Assembly: GCF_000416965.1 (NCBI RefSeq)
Contig: NZ_ATCL01000014.1
Coordinates: forward strand, 1 to 64,000
From: Exiguobacterium chiriqhucha RW-2
GTDB lineage: Bacteria > Bacillota > Bacilli > Exiguobacteriales > Exiguobacteriaceae
Length of the DNA: 64,000 bases
Reading direction: 5' to 3'
Part shown: piece after piece, positions 24,424 to 33,112 of the stretch
Layout: each line of letters starts with the position of its first letter
How positions within the stretch are numbered: position 1 is the stretch's first letter
Notes under the pieces: generated by a model
Told to the model about the DNA's origin: nothing
Seen by the model: the letters and a program-made list of their open reading frames with translations, nothing else
Databases searched by the model: none
Translations under genes and position numbers: made by a program

Positions 24424-25416
24424 ATGAACCATGTAAAAGGCATTCACCACGTGACGGCGATTACGAGCAGCGCCGAGAAGAACTATGACTTCTTTACAAA
24501 CGTCCTTGGGATGCGTCTCGTCAAAAAGACGGTCAACCAAGACGACATTCAGACGTACCACTTATTTTTCGCCGATGACAAAGGTAGCGCCGGAACGGAT
24601 ATGACATTCTTCGATTTCCCGGGCATCCCGAAAGGCGTGCACGGGACGAATGAGATCGCCAAGACGTCGTTTCGCGTCCCGACCGACGAGGCGCTCACGT
24701 ATTGGCAACGTCGCTTCGATCGCCTCGGCGTGAAGCATGAAGGCATCACTGAACAGTTCGGCAAGAAGACGCTCACGTTCGTCGATTTCGACGAGCAGGC
24801 GTACCAGCTCATCTCAGATGAGTTCAACGTCGGGGTCGCGTCAGGCGAGCCGTGGCAAAACGGTCCGGTCCCGCTCGAGTACGCCATCACGGGTCTCGGT
24901 CCAATCTTCATCCGCATCGCGGACTTTACGTATTTCAAACAAGTGATGGAGCAAGTCATGTTGTTCGAAGAAATCGGACAAGAAGGCGATGCGCATCTCT
25001 TTGAAGGAGGTGAGGGTGGAAACGGGGCGCAAGTCGTCGTCATTCATGACGAGACGTCACCAGTCGCGCGCCAAGGGTTCGGAACCGTGCATCACGTCGC
25101 TTTCCGTGTCGATGACCGCAGTGTCCTCGATGAATGGACGGCACGATTGCAACAGTTCGGGTTACCGACATCAGGCTATGTCGACCGCTTCTTCTTCGAA
25201 TCGTCTTACGCACGGGTCGCGCCGCAAATCCTGTTCGAATGGGCAACGGACGGACCAGGGTTCATGGGCGATGAACCGTATGAGACGGTCGGTGAGAAAT
25301 TGTCACTCCCGCCGTTCTTAGAACCGAAGCGGGAACAGATTGAAGCGATGGTTCGACCGATTGATACGGTCAGAAGTACAAAAACGTTTGAGAAAGAATA
25401 TGAGGGCATGAAATGA
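24424..25416 (+). CDS. Ring-cleaving dioxygenase (MhqA/MhqO family, two VOC modules)
   Basis: 330 residues made of two VOC modules. Fe(II) ligand positions appear conserved: His in KGIHHVTAI, His in TVHHVAFRVDD and Glu in FFESSYARVAPQILFE. The family opens hydroquinone or catechol-type rings and detoxifies quinones in Bacillus. It lies between the MhqR-like regulator and a flavin reductase. The last bases overlap the possible upstream start of the reductase gene (ATGA). Confidence 0.9.
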   Translation: MNHVKGIHHVTAITSSAEKNYDFFTNVLGMRLVKKTVNQDDIQTYHLFFADDKGSAGTDMTFFDFPGIPKGVHGTNEIAKTSFRVPTDEALTYWQRRFDRLGVKHEGITEQFGKKTLTFVDFDEQAYQLISDEFNVGVASGEPWQNGPVPLEYAITGLGPIFIRIADFTYFKQVMEQVMLFEEIGQEGDAHLFEGGEGGNGAQVVVIHDETSPVARQGFGTVHHVAFRVDDRSVLDEWTARLQQFGLPTSGYVDRFFFESSYARVAPQILFEWATDGPGFMGDEPYETVGEKLSLPPFLEPKREQIEAMVRPIDTVRSTKTFEKEYEGMK

Positions 25417-25478
25417 GCTTTTTAAATCGTTTGTTCGGTAAACAAGAAGAACCAACCAACTCACAAGGAGGAACTAAC

Positions 25479-26042
25479 ATGTTGAAAATTGGAATCGTAC
25501 TCGGATCTACTCGTGAAGGACGCGTCAGCCCGCAAGTCGGAGAATGGGTGAAAGAAATCGCGAACAAACGCGGTGACGCTAACTATGAAATCATCGATAT
25601 CGCAGACTACAGCCTCCCGCTTCTCGGCGAGCCAGGCGGCGACGCAACAGGTGCCGCGGCATGGTCTGAGAAAATCGCGGAAATGGACGGCTTCGTCTTC
25701 ATCGTCCAAGAATACAACCACTCGATTACAGGTGCGCTCAAAAACGCCCTCGACTACTTACGCAACGAATGGCATAACAAAGCAGCCGGCATCGTCTCAT
25801 ACGGTTCGGTCGGCGGTGCGCGTGCGACAGAACACTTACGCGGCGTGTTGAGCGAGCTCTTGATCGCCCACGTCCGTGTCCACCCAGCGCTCTCGCTCTT
25901 CACAGACTTCGAGAACGGGACACATTTCGCACCGAAAGACGTTCAAGTCCAATCGGTCAACGACATGCTCGATCAGCTCGTCCCATGGACAGAAGCGATG
26001 CAGACGGTCCGTACGAAAGCGGCAGAAGCTGCGAATAACTGA
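25479..26042 (+). CDS. NADPH-dependent FMN reductase (azoreductase/quinone reductase type)
   Basis: 187 residues from ATG 25479, which has a very strong AAGGAGGA. The flavodoxin-like fold begins LKIGIVLGSTREGRVSPQVGEW, contains GEPGGDATGAAAW, and the FMN-binding EYNHSITGALKNALDYL, followed by GIVSYGSVGGARA. It probably reduces quinones or azo compounds with NADPH, beside the ring-cleaving dioxygenase. An in-frame ATG at 25413, overlapping the dioxygenase stop, would add 22 residues (MSFLNRLFGKQEEPTNSQGG...) and also has a GAGGG site; which start is used cannot be settled here. Confidence 0.88.
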   Translation: MLKIGIVLGSTREGRVSPQVGEWVKEIANKRGDANYEIIDIADYSLPLLGEPGGDATGAAAWSEKIAEMDGFVFIVQEYNHSITGALKNALDYLRNEWHNKAAGIVSYGSVGGARATEHLRGVLSELLIAHVRVHPALSLFTDFENGTHFAPKDVQVQSVNDMLDQLVPWTEAMQTVRTKAAEAANN

Positions 26043-26049
26043 TGACTCG

Positions 26050-26078
26050 ACCAGCCTTTTCACGAGGCTGGTTTTTTT
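26050..26078 (+). terminator. Rho-independent terminator
   Basis: 8-bp stem ACCAGCCT/AGGCTGGT followed by seven T residues; ends the mhqR-like operon. Confidence 0.93.
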
Positions 26079-26130
26079 GTGCGCTTTTTAGTCGGGTCGT
26101 GTAGAGTGAGAGGAGAAGAGGAGGATGGAC

Positions 26131-26601
26131 ATGTGGACTAGAAAAATCATCGCGGCGTCACTTACGACCCCGGTTTATTCGTTCTTGTTGGCATGTTGGG
26201 TCGTCATCCCGCAATATCCGGATAGCGGAGGGATAGCGGACACGGTGAACGGGCTTCTCATGTTGACGGCCACCTATTTGTCAGTCAGTTTCCCGGCCAT
26301 CGTCACGTACGGGGTGTTGACATCAGTGTTCAGCGACTGGGTGGCACGCCGAATGTCGATGCGGTTCGAGCCGCTCGTCTCGTTTGGCTTACATATCGGG
26401 TTCGGACTTGTTTTGCTCTGGCTTGGTGCAGGAGCGGCAGTTTTATATTGGATGATTGACCGCTACTTGTCGCATAAAGACTGTCGATTCGAAACGAGAC
26501 AGGCTTGGTCGAGTCTCATCATCCCAGTCGGTGTCGTAGTGGCGGCTTTTGGCATCGTCTATTTGGGCGGTGTGATGCAAGACGTGATGCATCGTTTATA
26601 A
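26131..26601 (+). CDS. Polytopic membrane protein of unknown function
   Basis: 156 residues with four hydrophobic segments. No family recognised; the pattern resembles small uncharacterised Bacilli membrane proteins. The start at ATG 26131 (MWTRKIIAASL) lies six bases after GAGGAGG, while ATG 26125 touches it. Its context gives no functional hint. Confidence 0.7.
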   Translation: MWTRKIIAASLTTPVYSFLLACWVVIPQYPDSGGIADTVNGLLMLTATYLSVSFPAIVTYGVLTSVFSDWVARRMSMRFEPLVSFGLHIGFGLVLLWLGAGAAVLYWMIDRYLSHKDCRFETRQAWSSLIIPVGVVVAAFGIVYLGGVMQDVMHRL

Positions 26602-26667
26602 GGGTGAAAGTTGGCAGGATAGGGAACAAAGAAAAGACATGTTTGCAGAGTTGAAGGAGGAATCGTG

Positions 26668-27735
26668 ATGAAATGGATGATTTATGGGGCGAACGGATAT
26701 ACAGGCGAACTGATTGCCCGTCAAGCGGTGAAACAAGGGATGACACCGGTGCTCGCGGGTCGGCGTGCGGACGCGATCGCCAAGCTCGGGGAGGAGCTCG
26801 GGTGCGAGACGCGCGTCTTCAACTTGTCGCTTGATAAGGCGACACGCCAATTGGAAGACATCGACCTCGTGTTACACTGTGCCGGACCGTTCGCCGATAC
26901 GAGTCGGCCGATGGTCGAGGCGTGTCTCGCCACGAAGACACATTACTTGGATATTACCGGGGAAATCGAGGTGTTCGAATACATTCACTCGAAGAAACGG
27001 GCTAAGCTCGCGCAAGAAGCGGGCGTGTTGCTCTGTTCGGGTGTCGGCTTCGACGTCATTCCGACCGACTGCGTGGCCCGGAAGCTGAAAGAGTTGATGC
27101 CGGACGCGACGAATCTCGCACTCGGCTTCTCGGCGGCCGCCGGTATCTCACGCGGGACGCTGAAAACAGCGATCCGTGGGCTGGGGTCGAGCAGTGCCGA
27201 ACGAAAAGATGGCGAATTGACACCGTTCCCGCTGGGCGAGAAACGTCGTCACATCGATTTCGGACGCGGCAAGAAAACGGCCATCGCCATTCCATGGGGA
27301 GACGTCTCGACCGCCTATTATACGACGGGCATTCCGAACATCACGACGTGGGTCCCGGTTCCTACGGCTTACGCTTACGGGGCGCGTCTTTTGTCTTGGT
27401 TCGGTCCGATTCTCGGCAGCGACGCGGTGCAAGGGAAACTGCTCCGTTATGTTGATGAACATGTGAGTGGACCGGACGAGTCAGAACGGGAACGCTCCTC
27501 GACGTATGTCTGGGGCGAAGCGACGAACGCCTCAGGACGTAAAGTAATCGTCCGCATCAAGACGGCGAGCACATATGCCTTTACCGTGTACGGGGCGCTT
27601 GAGGTCGTGTCACGACTTGTCAGTTCAGGCCGCGTCATCCCTGGTAGCTTCACACCGGCGATGCTGTTCGGATCACACTTCATTGAAGAGATTGAAGGGT
27701 CATCCTCGTTTGTCGTTGACGAGGTCCGGCTTTGA
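26668..27735 (+). CDS. Saccharopine dehydrogenase NADP-binding domain protein (trans-acting enoyl reductase-like)
   Basis: 355 residues. N-terminal Rossmann fold MIYGANGYTGELIARQAVKQG, then LAGRRADAIAKLG, HCAGPFADTSRPMVEACL and THYLDITGEIEVFE, the pattern of the saccharopine-dehydrogenase-like family that includes mycobacterial trans-acting enoyl reductases. The substrate is unknown. ATG 26668 follows AAGGAGGAATCGTG. The stop overlaps the TTG start of the Nudix gene. Confidence 0.86.
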   Translation: MKWMIYGANGYTGELIARQAVKQGMTPVLAGRRADAIAKLGEELGCETRVFNLSLDKATRQLEDIDLVLHCAGPFADTSRPMVEACLATKTHYLDITGEIEVFEYIHSKKRAKLAQEAGVLLCSGVGFDVIPTDCVARKLKELMPDATNLALGFSAAAGISRGTLKTAIRGLGSSSAERKDGELTPFPLGEKRRHIDFGRGKKTAIAIPWGDVSTAYYTTGIPNITTWVPVPTAYAYGARLLSWFGPILGSDAVQGKLLRYVDEHVSGPDESERERSSTYVWGEATNASGRKVIVRIKTASTYAFTVYGALEVVSRLVSSGRVIPGSFTPAMLFGSHFIEEIEGSSSFVVDEVRL

Positions 27736-28232
27736 GTGAGCAATGGGATTTAGTCGACGGAGAGCGGCGGCCGCTCGGCAAGACGCACGTGCGCGGCGAA
27801 CAGTTAGCAGTGGACACGTATCATACCGTCATCGAGGTGTTCACGTTTGATGTGAACGGAAACGTGTTGCTCTCGCAACGCCATCCAGGCAAGACGCACT
27901 CACTTCTTTGGGAAGGGACGGGTGGTTCCGTTCTTGCCGGTGAAACGAGCCGTGACGGTGCCATTCGTGAACTTGGTGAAGAGATTGGTCTCTGGATCGA
28001 ACCTGACCAGTTGGAGTGGGTGGCGACGTTACGCCGCGAGACATATTTTCTAGACCTGTATCGCTATCAAACCGATACTCCGTTGCAACTTGATGACTTG
28101 GTGCTTCAGGAAGACGAAGTCGTAGCGGTTCGTCTCGTCGATTGGTCAGAATTGATGGCCCTGGATGATCTCGTCCCATCTGTCCGGGAACGGTTACTTC
28201 GATTTGAGTCAGACTTGCGTCTCGCCTTGTAA
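27732..28232 (+). CDS. Nudix hydrolase
   Basis: 166 residues. The Nudix box GGSVLAGETSRDGAIRELGEEIGL fits G-x5-E-x7-REU-x-EE-x-G-U exactly and binds the divalent metal. The N-terminal LVDGERRPLGKTHVRGEQLA resembles the IPP-isomerase-like/NADH pyrophosphatase-like subgroup acting on nucleotide-linked compounds. The start is TTG 27732, four bases before the preceding stop ends, with GAGGT upstream. Confidence 0.88.
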   Translation: MSEQWDLVDGERRPLGKTHVRGEQLAVDTYHTVIEVFTFDVNGNVLLSQRHPGKTHSLLWEGTGGSVLAGETSRDGAIRELGEEIGLWIEPDQLEWVATLRRETYFLDLYRYQTDTPLQLDDLVLQEDEVVAVRLVDWSELMALDDLVPSVRERLLRFESDLRLAL

Positions 28233-28299
28233 CGGAATCACAATCTGTTCGCAATCGAAGTGTGGTAAACTCAGGGGAGATTAGTGGGGAGGGAACGAG

Positions 28300-29094
28300 A
28301 TGAGACGCTTAGAACTAGCCAGGCGGATCGAACGCATCAAAGCGGAAGGGACGTCTGCCTATATTCGGCATCGGAAACAGTCCCCTCCCTATGAAGGTTC
28401 GGAATTGATTGTCGAAAACAAAGGCCACGTCTTTCGGATGGGCAATACGAGTTTTGCGGTCGGCTTCGGTTTGAATCGACCGACCAGTTTTTACGATTTG
28501 CACCAGATGGAGAAATGGGTACGCGGCAAGAACGTGTCCCGCCTACATATCGAGGTTTGTCCGCTCGCGGACATGTCACTCATTCGGTTGCTCCAAGAGC
28601 GAAACTATACGCTCGACCACTTCCTGGACGTGTGGTTGCTCGACGTGAACACGTTCGTATTCCCGGATATGGAGCATGCGGTCGAACGCGTGCACGCCGA
28701 TAACGTGAACGAGTGGGCTCGAGCCATCGCGGCCGGCTTTGCCGAGACTGGGACGGTCATGCAAGAGACGATCGATACCGCGAAAGGCTTCTACGCGTTA
28801 CCCGAAAACCAGGCGTTTCTCGTCCGCGAAGGCGAGACGGCCGTCGCCGGCGGGATTCTTGCCGTTCAGGACGGAATGGGCGAACTGTTTTTGACGAGCA
28901 CGATTCCCGCTTATCGGGGCAGAGGCTATCAGACACAGCTCATCTTGGAACGGATTGCGGCCGCAAAAGCAGCCGGTTGCCAGTACGTGACCGTGACGAC
29001 GAAAGTCGATACGGCCTCAGGACGGAACATGGAGCGCTTAGGATTCATTCCGTTTTACCAGAAAGCCGTCATGAAAAGCCCAATTCTCAAATAA
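28300..29094 (+). CDS. GNAT family N-acetyltransferase with N-terminal extension
   Basis: 264 residues. The GNAT domain occupies the C-terminal part: GMGELFLTSTIPAYRGRGYQTQLILERI gives motif A (R-G-R-G-Y) and VDTASGRNMERLGFIPFYQ the motif B region. The N-terminal half (about 130 residues) likely forms a second, degenerate GNAT-like fold, as in several two-domain family members. Substrate unknown. Strong GGGAGGGAACGAG before the ATG. Confidence 0.84.
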   Translation: MRRLELARRIERIKAEGTSAYIRHRKQSPPYEGSELIVENKGHVFRMGNTSFAVGFGLNRPTSFYDLHQMEKWVRGKNVSRLHIEVCPLADMSLIRLLQERNYTLDHFLDVWLLDVNTFVFPDMEHAVERVHADNVNEWARAIAAGFAETGTVMQETIDTAKGFYALPENQAFLVREGETAVAGGILAVQDGMGELFLTSTIPAYRGRGYQTQLILERIAAAKAAGCQYVTVTTKVDTASGRNMERLGFIPFYQKAVMKSPILK

Positions 29095-29121
29095 ACAGGT
29101 CGCCCCGCGGGGCGACCTGTT
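29094..29121. terminator. Bidirectional terminator
   Basis: Perfect 28-base palindrome with AACAGGTCGCCCC arms between the convergent GNAT and SDR genes, with T/A residues at either side. Confidence 0.88.
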
Positions 29122-29125
29122 GTTG

Positions 29126-29911
29126 TTAAAGTAATGATTCGGCACCGTCGACGTACACCTCAGAGCCGGTGACGTGACTCGACATGTTGCTCGCGAAGAA
29201 CAAGACGACGTCCGCGACTTGTTTAGCCGTGCCGGATTTCCCGGCCAACGGTTGATTTCCTTCCGGATACTCGATCGGGATGACGATTTCTTCGAGCAAG
29301 GCGTCATCGCGATTCGTCGAGTCATCGATGTTCGTGTCGATGGCCCCCGGGCAAATCGAGTTGACGCGAATGCCGAATTGGGCGAGCTCGGCTGCTGCCA
29401 TTTTGGCGAATCCGGTCTGGCCGGCTTTCGTCGTCGCATAGCCGCTGAACCCAAAGTTTTTGAAGTAACGGTTTCCGTTGATGGACGACGTGATGATGAC
29501 ACTGCCGCCTCGTTCTTTTAAATGAGGGATGGCATGTTTCACCGTCAAGAACGTGCCCGTCAAGTTCGTCTCGACGACACCGTTCCAATCTTCGAGCGAC
29601 AAGTGCTCGATTGGTGTGATCGTGCCGTTTCGTCCTGCGTTCGCGAAGACGATGTCGACGCGGCCGAAACGTTCAACCGTCTGCTCGTACGCTCGTTTCA
29701 TCTCGTCTTCGTTCCCCACATCGGCACTGATGCCGATGGCACGCTCTTCTCCAATCAGAGTCGCAAGTTGTTCCGCGTCTTCTAAGTTCAAATCGACGAT
29801 GGCGACTTTCGCCCCGGCTTGGACGAACCGGATGACGGTGGCACGTCCGATTCCAGATGCCGCGCCAGTGATGAAGGCGACCTTCCCCGATAACAATGTA
29901 TTTGAAATCAT
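29126..29911 (-). CDS. Short-chain dehydrogenase/reductase (SDR)
   Basis: 261 residues, a classical SDR. The cofactor motif TGAASGIGRATV follows the first strand; IVDLN with an acidic residue suggests NAD(H) preference. NAG appears as FANAGRNG, the catalytic Ser-Tyr-Lys as SSINGN and SGYATTKAG, and PGAIDT closes the active site. The end HVTGSEVYVDGAESLL is typical. Substrate unknown. Ribosome site AAAGGAG precedes the ATG. Confidence 0.93.
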   Translation of the reverse strand: MISNTLLSGKVAFITGAASGIGRATVIRFVQAGAKVAIVDLNLEDAEQLATLIGEERAIGISADVGNEDEMKRAYEQTVERFGRVDIVFANAGRNGTITPIEHLSLEDWNGVVETNLTGTFLTVKHAIPHLKERGGSVIITSSINGNRYFKNFGFSGYATTKAGQTGFAKMAAAELAQFGIRVNSICPGAIDTNIDDSTNRDDALLEEIVIPIEYPEGNQPLAGKSGTAKQVADVVLFFASNMSSHVTGSEVYVDGAESLL

Positions 29912-29995
29912 TCAATTCGCTCCTTTCAGCTTCCTGTTCTCATATTCCACCGTTCTATGAAACCTAAGCCCGTTTTCTGAAAAAAGGTGAAACGC

Positions 29996-30310
29996 TCAAT
30001 CGGGTTGAACGTGAATCGATACCGCGATTTTCAACTTGGCGTCGCGATCGAGCTCGACCGTGACGACTTGTCCGACCTGGAGTTGTTGCACATCGTTCGC
30101 TTCTCCTGTCACTTTCGTTCGTTCGTTGATTAATATTGTCTGCAACGTTAACTCGTCGTCTGACAAGTCATGTGGTCCAATCATCAGCTGTGGGATGTCA
30201 ATCTGTTCGATTCGACCTTCGATTTGATGGTCGTCCCATGTGCTGATCCAATAAACAGCAATTAAAAAAAGACCGATAAATGCCAGAGCAAAGATGAGTC
30301 GGGTTCTCAT
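29996..30310 (-). CDS. Small membrane-anchored or secreted protein
   Basis: 104 residues: one N-terminal hydrophobic helix (about residues 4-24), then a beta-rich domain with LTLQTILINERTKVTGEANDVQQLQVGQVVTVELDRD. The pattern recalls the DUF3221/YobA-like or OB-fold exported proteins, but I cannot assign it firmly. Ribosome site GGAGGAACACC precedes the ATG on the minus strand. Confidence 0.7.
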   Translation of the reverse strand: MRTRLIFALAFIGLFLIAVYWISTWDDHQIEGRIEQIDIPQLMIGPHDLSDDELTLQTILINERTKVTGEANDVQQLQVGQVVTVELDRDAKLKIAVSIHVQPD

Positions 30311-30457
30311 GGTGTTCCTCCTCTGTGCGATTCCGGTACGATGGTTTCCAATAGTTATTTACCCGGTTTGCAGGAATTCTATAGTGTCTTTTTGACAGGA
30401 TTTTCAATTGTTGACGCGGAATAAAACAAGACAATTTGAAGAGTGGAGGCGCTGAGG

Positions 30458-30763
30458 ATGGTTCTAATCGGAATGATTGGATTAATCGTTTTAGGATTGG
30501 TGGCATTCGGCTGGTGGACAATCGGGTTTCCACGGCGACGGATGTGGGGCGGCGTGTTGTTGCTAGGCGTGGCTTTGCTCTTTTCGCCACTGTTGCTCGT
30601 CGTGAGCGGGGAACGATTCGGTTTTGATGGCGTGATTGCAGGGTTGGTCGGATTGTCATGTGTCATCGGAGGCGGTTTCTTCTTTCTCACACTTGGTTGG
30701 ACCGGGCGGCCGCAGAAAATCCGAAAAGTACGGACCCTTTCGGAAGACCCTGATTTGTTTTGA
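30458..30763 (+). CDS. Small three-helix membrane protein
   Basis: 101 residues with three hydrophobic segments and a short polar C-terminal tail. No family recognised. ATG 30458 is preferred to GTG 30443, because GGAGG (30445-30449) lies eight bases upstream of the ATG and inside the longer frame. Confidence 0.68.
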   Translation: MVLIGMIGLIVLGLVAFGWWTIGFPRRRMWGGVLLLGVALLFSPLLLVVSGERFGFDGVIAGLVGLSCVIGGGFFFLTLGWTGRPQKIRKVRTLSEDPDLF

Positions 30764-30769
30764 ACCAGG

Positions 30770-30799
30770 TTGTCATCCGACTCTTGAAACTCGTACAGT
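30770..30799 (+). promoter_or_regulatory. Promoter of the S66 peptidase/Nudix operon
   Basis: -35 TTGTCA and -10 TACAGT with 18-base spacing, ending about 24 bases before the coding region. Confidence 0.5.
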
Positions 30800-30829
30800 G
30801 AAGGCATCGCACTTGATGGAGGGATGACT

Positions 30830-31843
30830 GTGTTAACGAAGAAGCACCCCCCGGCGTTACGACCGGGAGACACGATTGGAATCATCACGCCGTCGTTCCC
30901 GGCACCGGCACGGTTCCCGGAACGATACACGCGCGGAATCGAACAACTGAAACGGATGGGATTCATCGTTCGTGAAGGCTCATGCACGCATCGTTCGGAA
31001 GGGTATCGCTCGGCCTCGATTCAAGAGCGGGCCGAAGAGTTCAACGCGCTATTGCGTGACCCGGACGTCAAAGCGATCATCAGCACAATTGGCGGGACGA
31101 ATTCGAACTCGCTCCTGCCGTATATCGACTATGAGGCGTTGCGACGTCAGCCGAAAATCATTATGGGCTATAGCGATGTCACGGCGCTCCTCCTCGCTTG
31201 TTATACGCAGACGGGAGTGACGACGTTTTACGGTCCGGCCATCGTGCCGTCGTTCGGGGAATACGAGACGATGTTCGCGGATGGGGAACGTTACGTGCGA
31301 GAGGTGCTCGGTTTAGAACGGACGGCACCGTATACGCTCGACGTGCCCCGAGAGTGGACCGAGGAGATGATTGATTGGTCGACCCAGGACCGGGAGAAGA
31401 CGTTCCGTCCGAATGACGGCTGGCTTACCCTTCGAGACGGACAGGCCCAGGGGCGGTTGATTGGCGGGAACATGAACACGATGACCGGCTTTTTAAAGTC
31501 TGATTATTTCCCTGATGTGACCGGTGCGATTCTCTTTTTAGAAGACTCGTTCAAGACGATGGCGGACGAGGAGCGTTCCCTCAGCATGCTCAAGCTCGCC
31601 GGGGTATTCGACGTCATCAGCGGTCTCGTCATCGGCAAGCATGAACATTTCGATGCAGCCGGCGCGCCGTTCTCATTTGAGGACTTGTTGCTCGAAGTGC
31701 TCGGAGACGTCGACTTCCCGATTTTGACGAACGTCGACATCGGGCATACGTTCCCGTCCCATGTGTTTCCGATTGGCATCGAAGTCGAACTTGACGCGAC
31801 GGCGGGAACGATCACCTTTTTAGAAAACGGGGTGATGCCATGA
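30830..31843 (+). CDS. S66 family LD-carboxypeptidase / MccF-like serine peptidase
   Basis: About 337 residues. The nucleophile elbow MGYSDVTALL holds the catalytic Ser, FLEDSFKTM the Glu, and DIGHTFPSHVFPIG the His of the S66 Ser-Glu-His triad. Family members trim murein tetrapeptides (LdcA) or cleave microcin C-like aminoacyl adenylates (MccF); ALRPGDTIGIITPSFPAPARFPERY resembles the Bacillus YocD/MccF branch. GTG 30830 lies seven bases after GGAGG; ATG 30824 is nearly in contact with it and also possible. The next gene overlaps by four bases. Confidence 0.88.
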   Translation: MLTKKHPPALRPGDTIGIITPSFPAPARFPERYTRGIEQLKRMGFIVREGSCTHRSEGYRSASIQERAEEFNALLRDPDVKAIISTIGGTNSNSLLPYIDYEALRRQPKIIMGYSDVTALLLACYTQTGVTTFYGPAIVPSFGEYETMFADGERYVREVLGLERTAPYTLDVPREWTEEMIDWSTQDREKTFRPNDGWLTLRDGQAQGRLIGGNMNTMTGFLKSDYFPDVTGAILFLEDSFKTMADEERSLSMLKLAGVFDVISGLVIGKHEHFDAAGAPFSFEDLLLEVLGDVDFPILTNVDIGHTFPSHVFPIGIEVELDATAGTITFLENGVMP

Positions 31844-32433
31844 TCGAGTTCATCACAATCGTCGACCACCGTCGGAAGAAAATCGGCTTGAAATCACGGG
31901 CGGACGTTCATCGGGACGGGGATTGGCATGAGACGTTCCACTGCTGGATGATGGATCACGACCGCCTCCTGTTACAGCTTCGCAGCGATACGAAGGCAGA
32001 TTTCCCCGCGTTGTTCGATATCACGGCCGCCGGGCACTTGACCGCCGGGGAGACCGTTCGTGACGGGGTGCGCGAGATTCAAGAAGAGTTAGGACTCGAA
32101 TTGACACTCGACCAACTGACCCCGCTCGGCGTCTTCGAAGACGTCATCGAGACGGATACGTTTTTAGACCGCGAGTTCGCCCACACGTACGTCTATTCGT
32201 ATGATGGCGAAGCGTTCACGTTGGACGAAACGGAAGTGGCCGATGTCGTCTCGGTCGAGATCAAGGCGCTGCACGCACTGATTGACGGGACGAAATCCGA
32301 GGTGGAGACGACATCGGTCATCTCAGGAGAGACACGGGTCGTGACGAAACGCGATCTCGTACCACACCCGACCAACTACTGGGAGCAAGTGATGGCAGGT
32401 GTAAAAGCCGCTCAAGAGGAACGCCATGATTGA
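31840..32433 (+). CDS. Nudix hydrolase (IPP isomerase-like)
   Basis: 197 residues. The Nudix box starts AAGHLTAGETVRDGVREIQEELGL, a good match to G-x5-E-x7-RE-x2-EE-x-G-L. HRDGDWHETFHCWMM is the N-terminal motif of the Nudix group related to isopentenyl-diphosphate isomerase (YfcD-like), often isoprenoid- or nucleotide-linked. It overlaps the peptidase gene by four bases (ATGA) and is in turn overlapped by a tiny membrane ORF. Confidence 0.88.
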   Translation: MIEFITIVDHRRKKIGLKSRADVHRDGDWHETFHCWMMDHDRLLLQLRSDTKADFPALFDITAAGHLTAGETVRDGVREIQEELGLELTLDQLTPLGVFEDVIETDTFLDREFAHTYVYSYDGEAFTLDETEVADVVSVEIKALHALIDGTKSEVETTSVISGETRVVTKRDLVPHPTNYWEQVMAGVKAAQEERHD

Positions 32434-32509
32434 AGTCCTATGGCAACTGCTTCACGTCGTGCTCGTGGTCGGGATAGGCGGCTTGCTCATTTGGTGTTTT
32501 CGTAAGTAA
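32426..32509 (+). CDS. 27-residue single-helix membrane peptide
   Basis: Short ORF MIEVLWQLLHVVLVVGIGG... ending in WCFRK, a single hydrophobic helix with a basic end. It overlaps the Nudix stop by eight bases and has AAGAGGA upstream, so it would be translated by coupling. Tiny hydrophobic proteins of this kind are common but under-annotated. Function unknown. Confidence 0.5.
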   Translation: MIEVLWQLLHVVLVVGIGGLLIWCFRK

Positions 32510-32524
32510 AGAGGGGGAAGAAAG

Positions 32525-33112
32525 ATGAAAACAGGACAAGACACAATCCCGCTCGGCTTGGAGACGGCGCGTCTGTATTTACGGGCACCGCTCGCCGATA
32601 CGGATGCGCGTGTCGTTAACGAGTCGATTCGGAGATCGCATGAAGAGTTGAAGCGATGGCTCCCGTTCGCGCAAGACGTACCGACGTTGTCTGAGACGGA
32701 AGCGAATTTACAACGGGCGCAAGAATTGTACGGAACAGGCGAAAGTTTCCGGTATCTCATCTTTTTACGGGAGACGGGGACGTTCGTGGGGACGGTCAGC
32801 CTGTTCGGGATTGATTGGGACGTCCCGAAAGCGGAAATCGGGTATTGGCTCGATTCGACGCATACCGGTCGTGGCTATATGACGGAAGCGGTCGAGGCGG
32901 TCGTCCGTTTCGGTTGCGCCCAGTTCGATTTCAAACGGATCGAGATTCGCTGCGAGTCGACGAACGAAGGCAGTCGCTTGATTCCGGAACGGCTCGGCTT
33001 TCAGCTAGAAGGCATGCTCCGGAACGAAGACTTGTCCGCTGATGGGATGCGACTGACGGACACGGCCGTGTATGGCCTGTTGCCAGGCGAACTTAGACGG
33101 CTAGCGACATGA
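32525..33112 (+). CDS. RimJ/RimL-type GNAT acetyltransferase
   Basis: 195 residues. Begins GLETARLYLRAPLADTDARVVNESI, the RimJ/RimL N-terminal arrangement. Motif A is EIGYWLDSTHTGRGYMTEAVEAVVRFG; the following RIEIRCESTNEGSRLIPERLGF is the standard RimL pattern. May acetylate ribosomal protein N-termini or small molecules. GAGGGGG lies before ATG 32525. Its end overlaps the convergent GNAT gene by 20 bases. Confidence 0.9.
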   Translation: MKTGQDTIPLGLETARLYLRAPLADTDARVVNESIRRSHEELKRWLPFAQDVPTLSETEANLQRAQELYGTGESFRYLIFLRETGTFVGTVSLFGIDWDVPKAEIGYWLDSTHTGRGYMTEAVEAVVRFGCAQFDFKRIEIRCESTNEGSRLIPERLGFQLEGMLRNEDLSADGMRLTDTAVYGLLPGELRRLAT

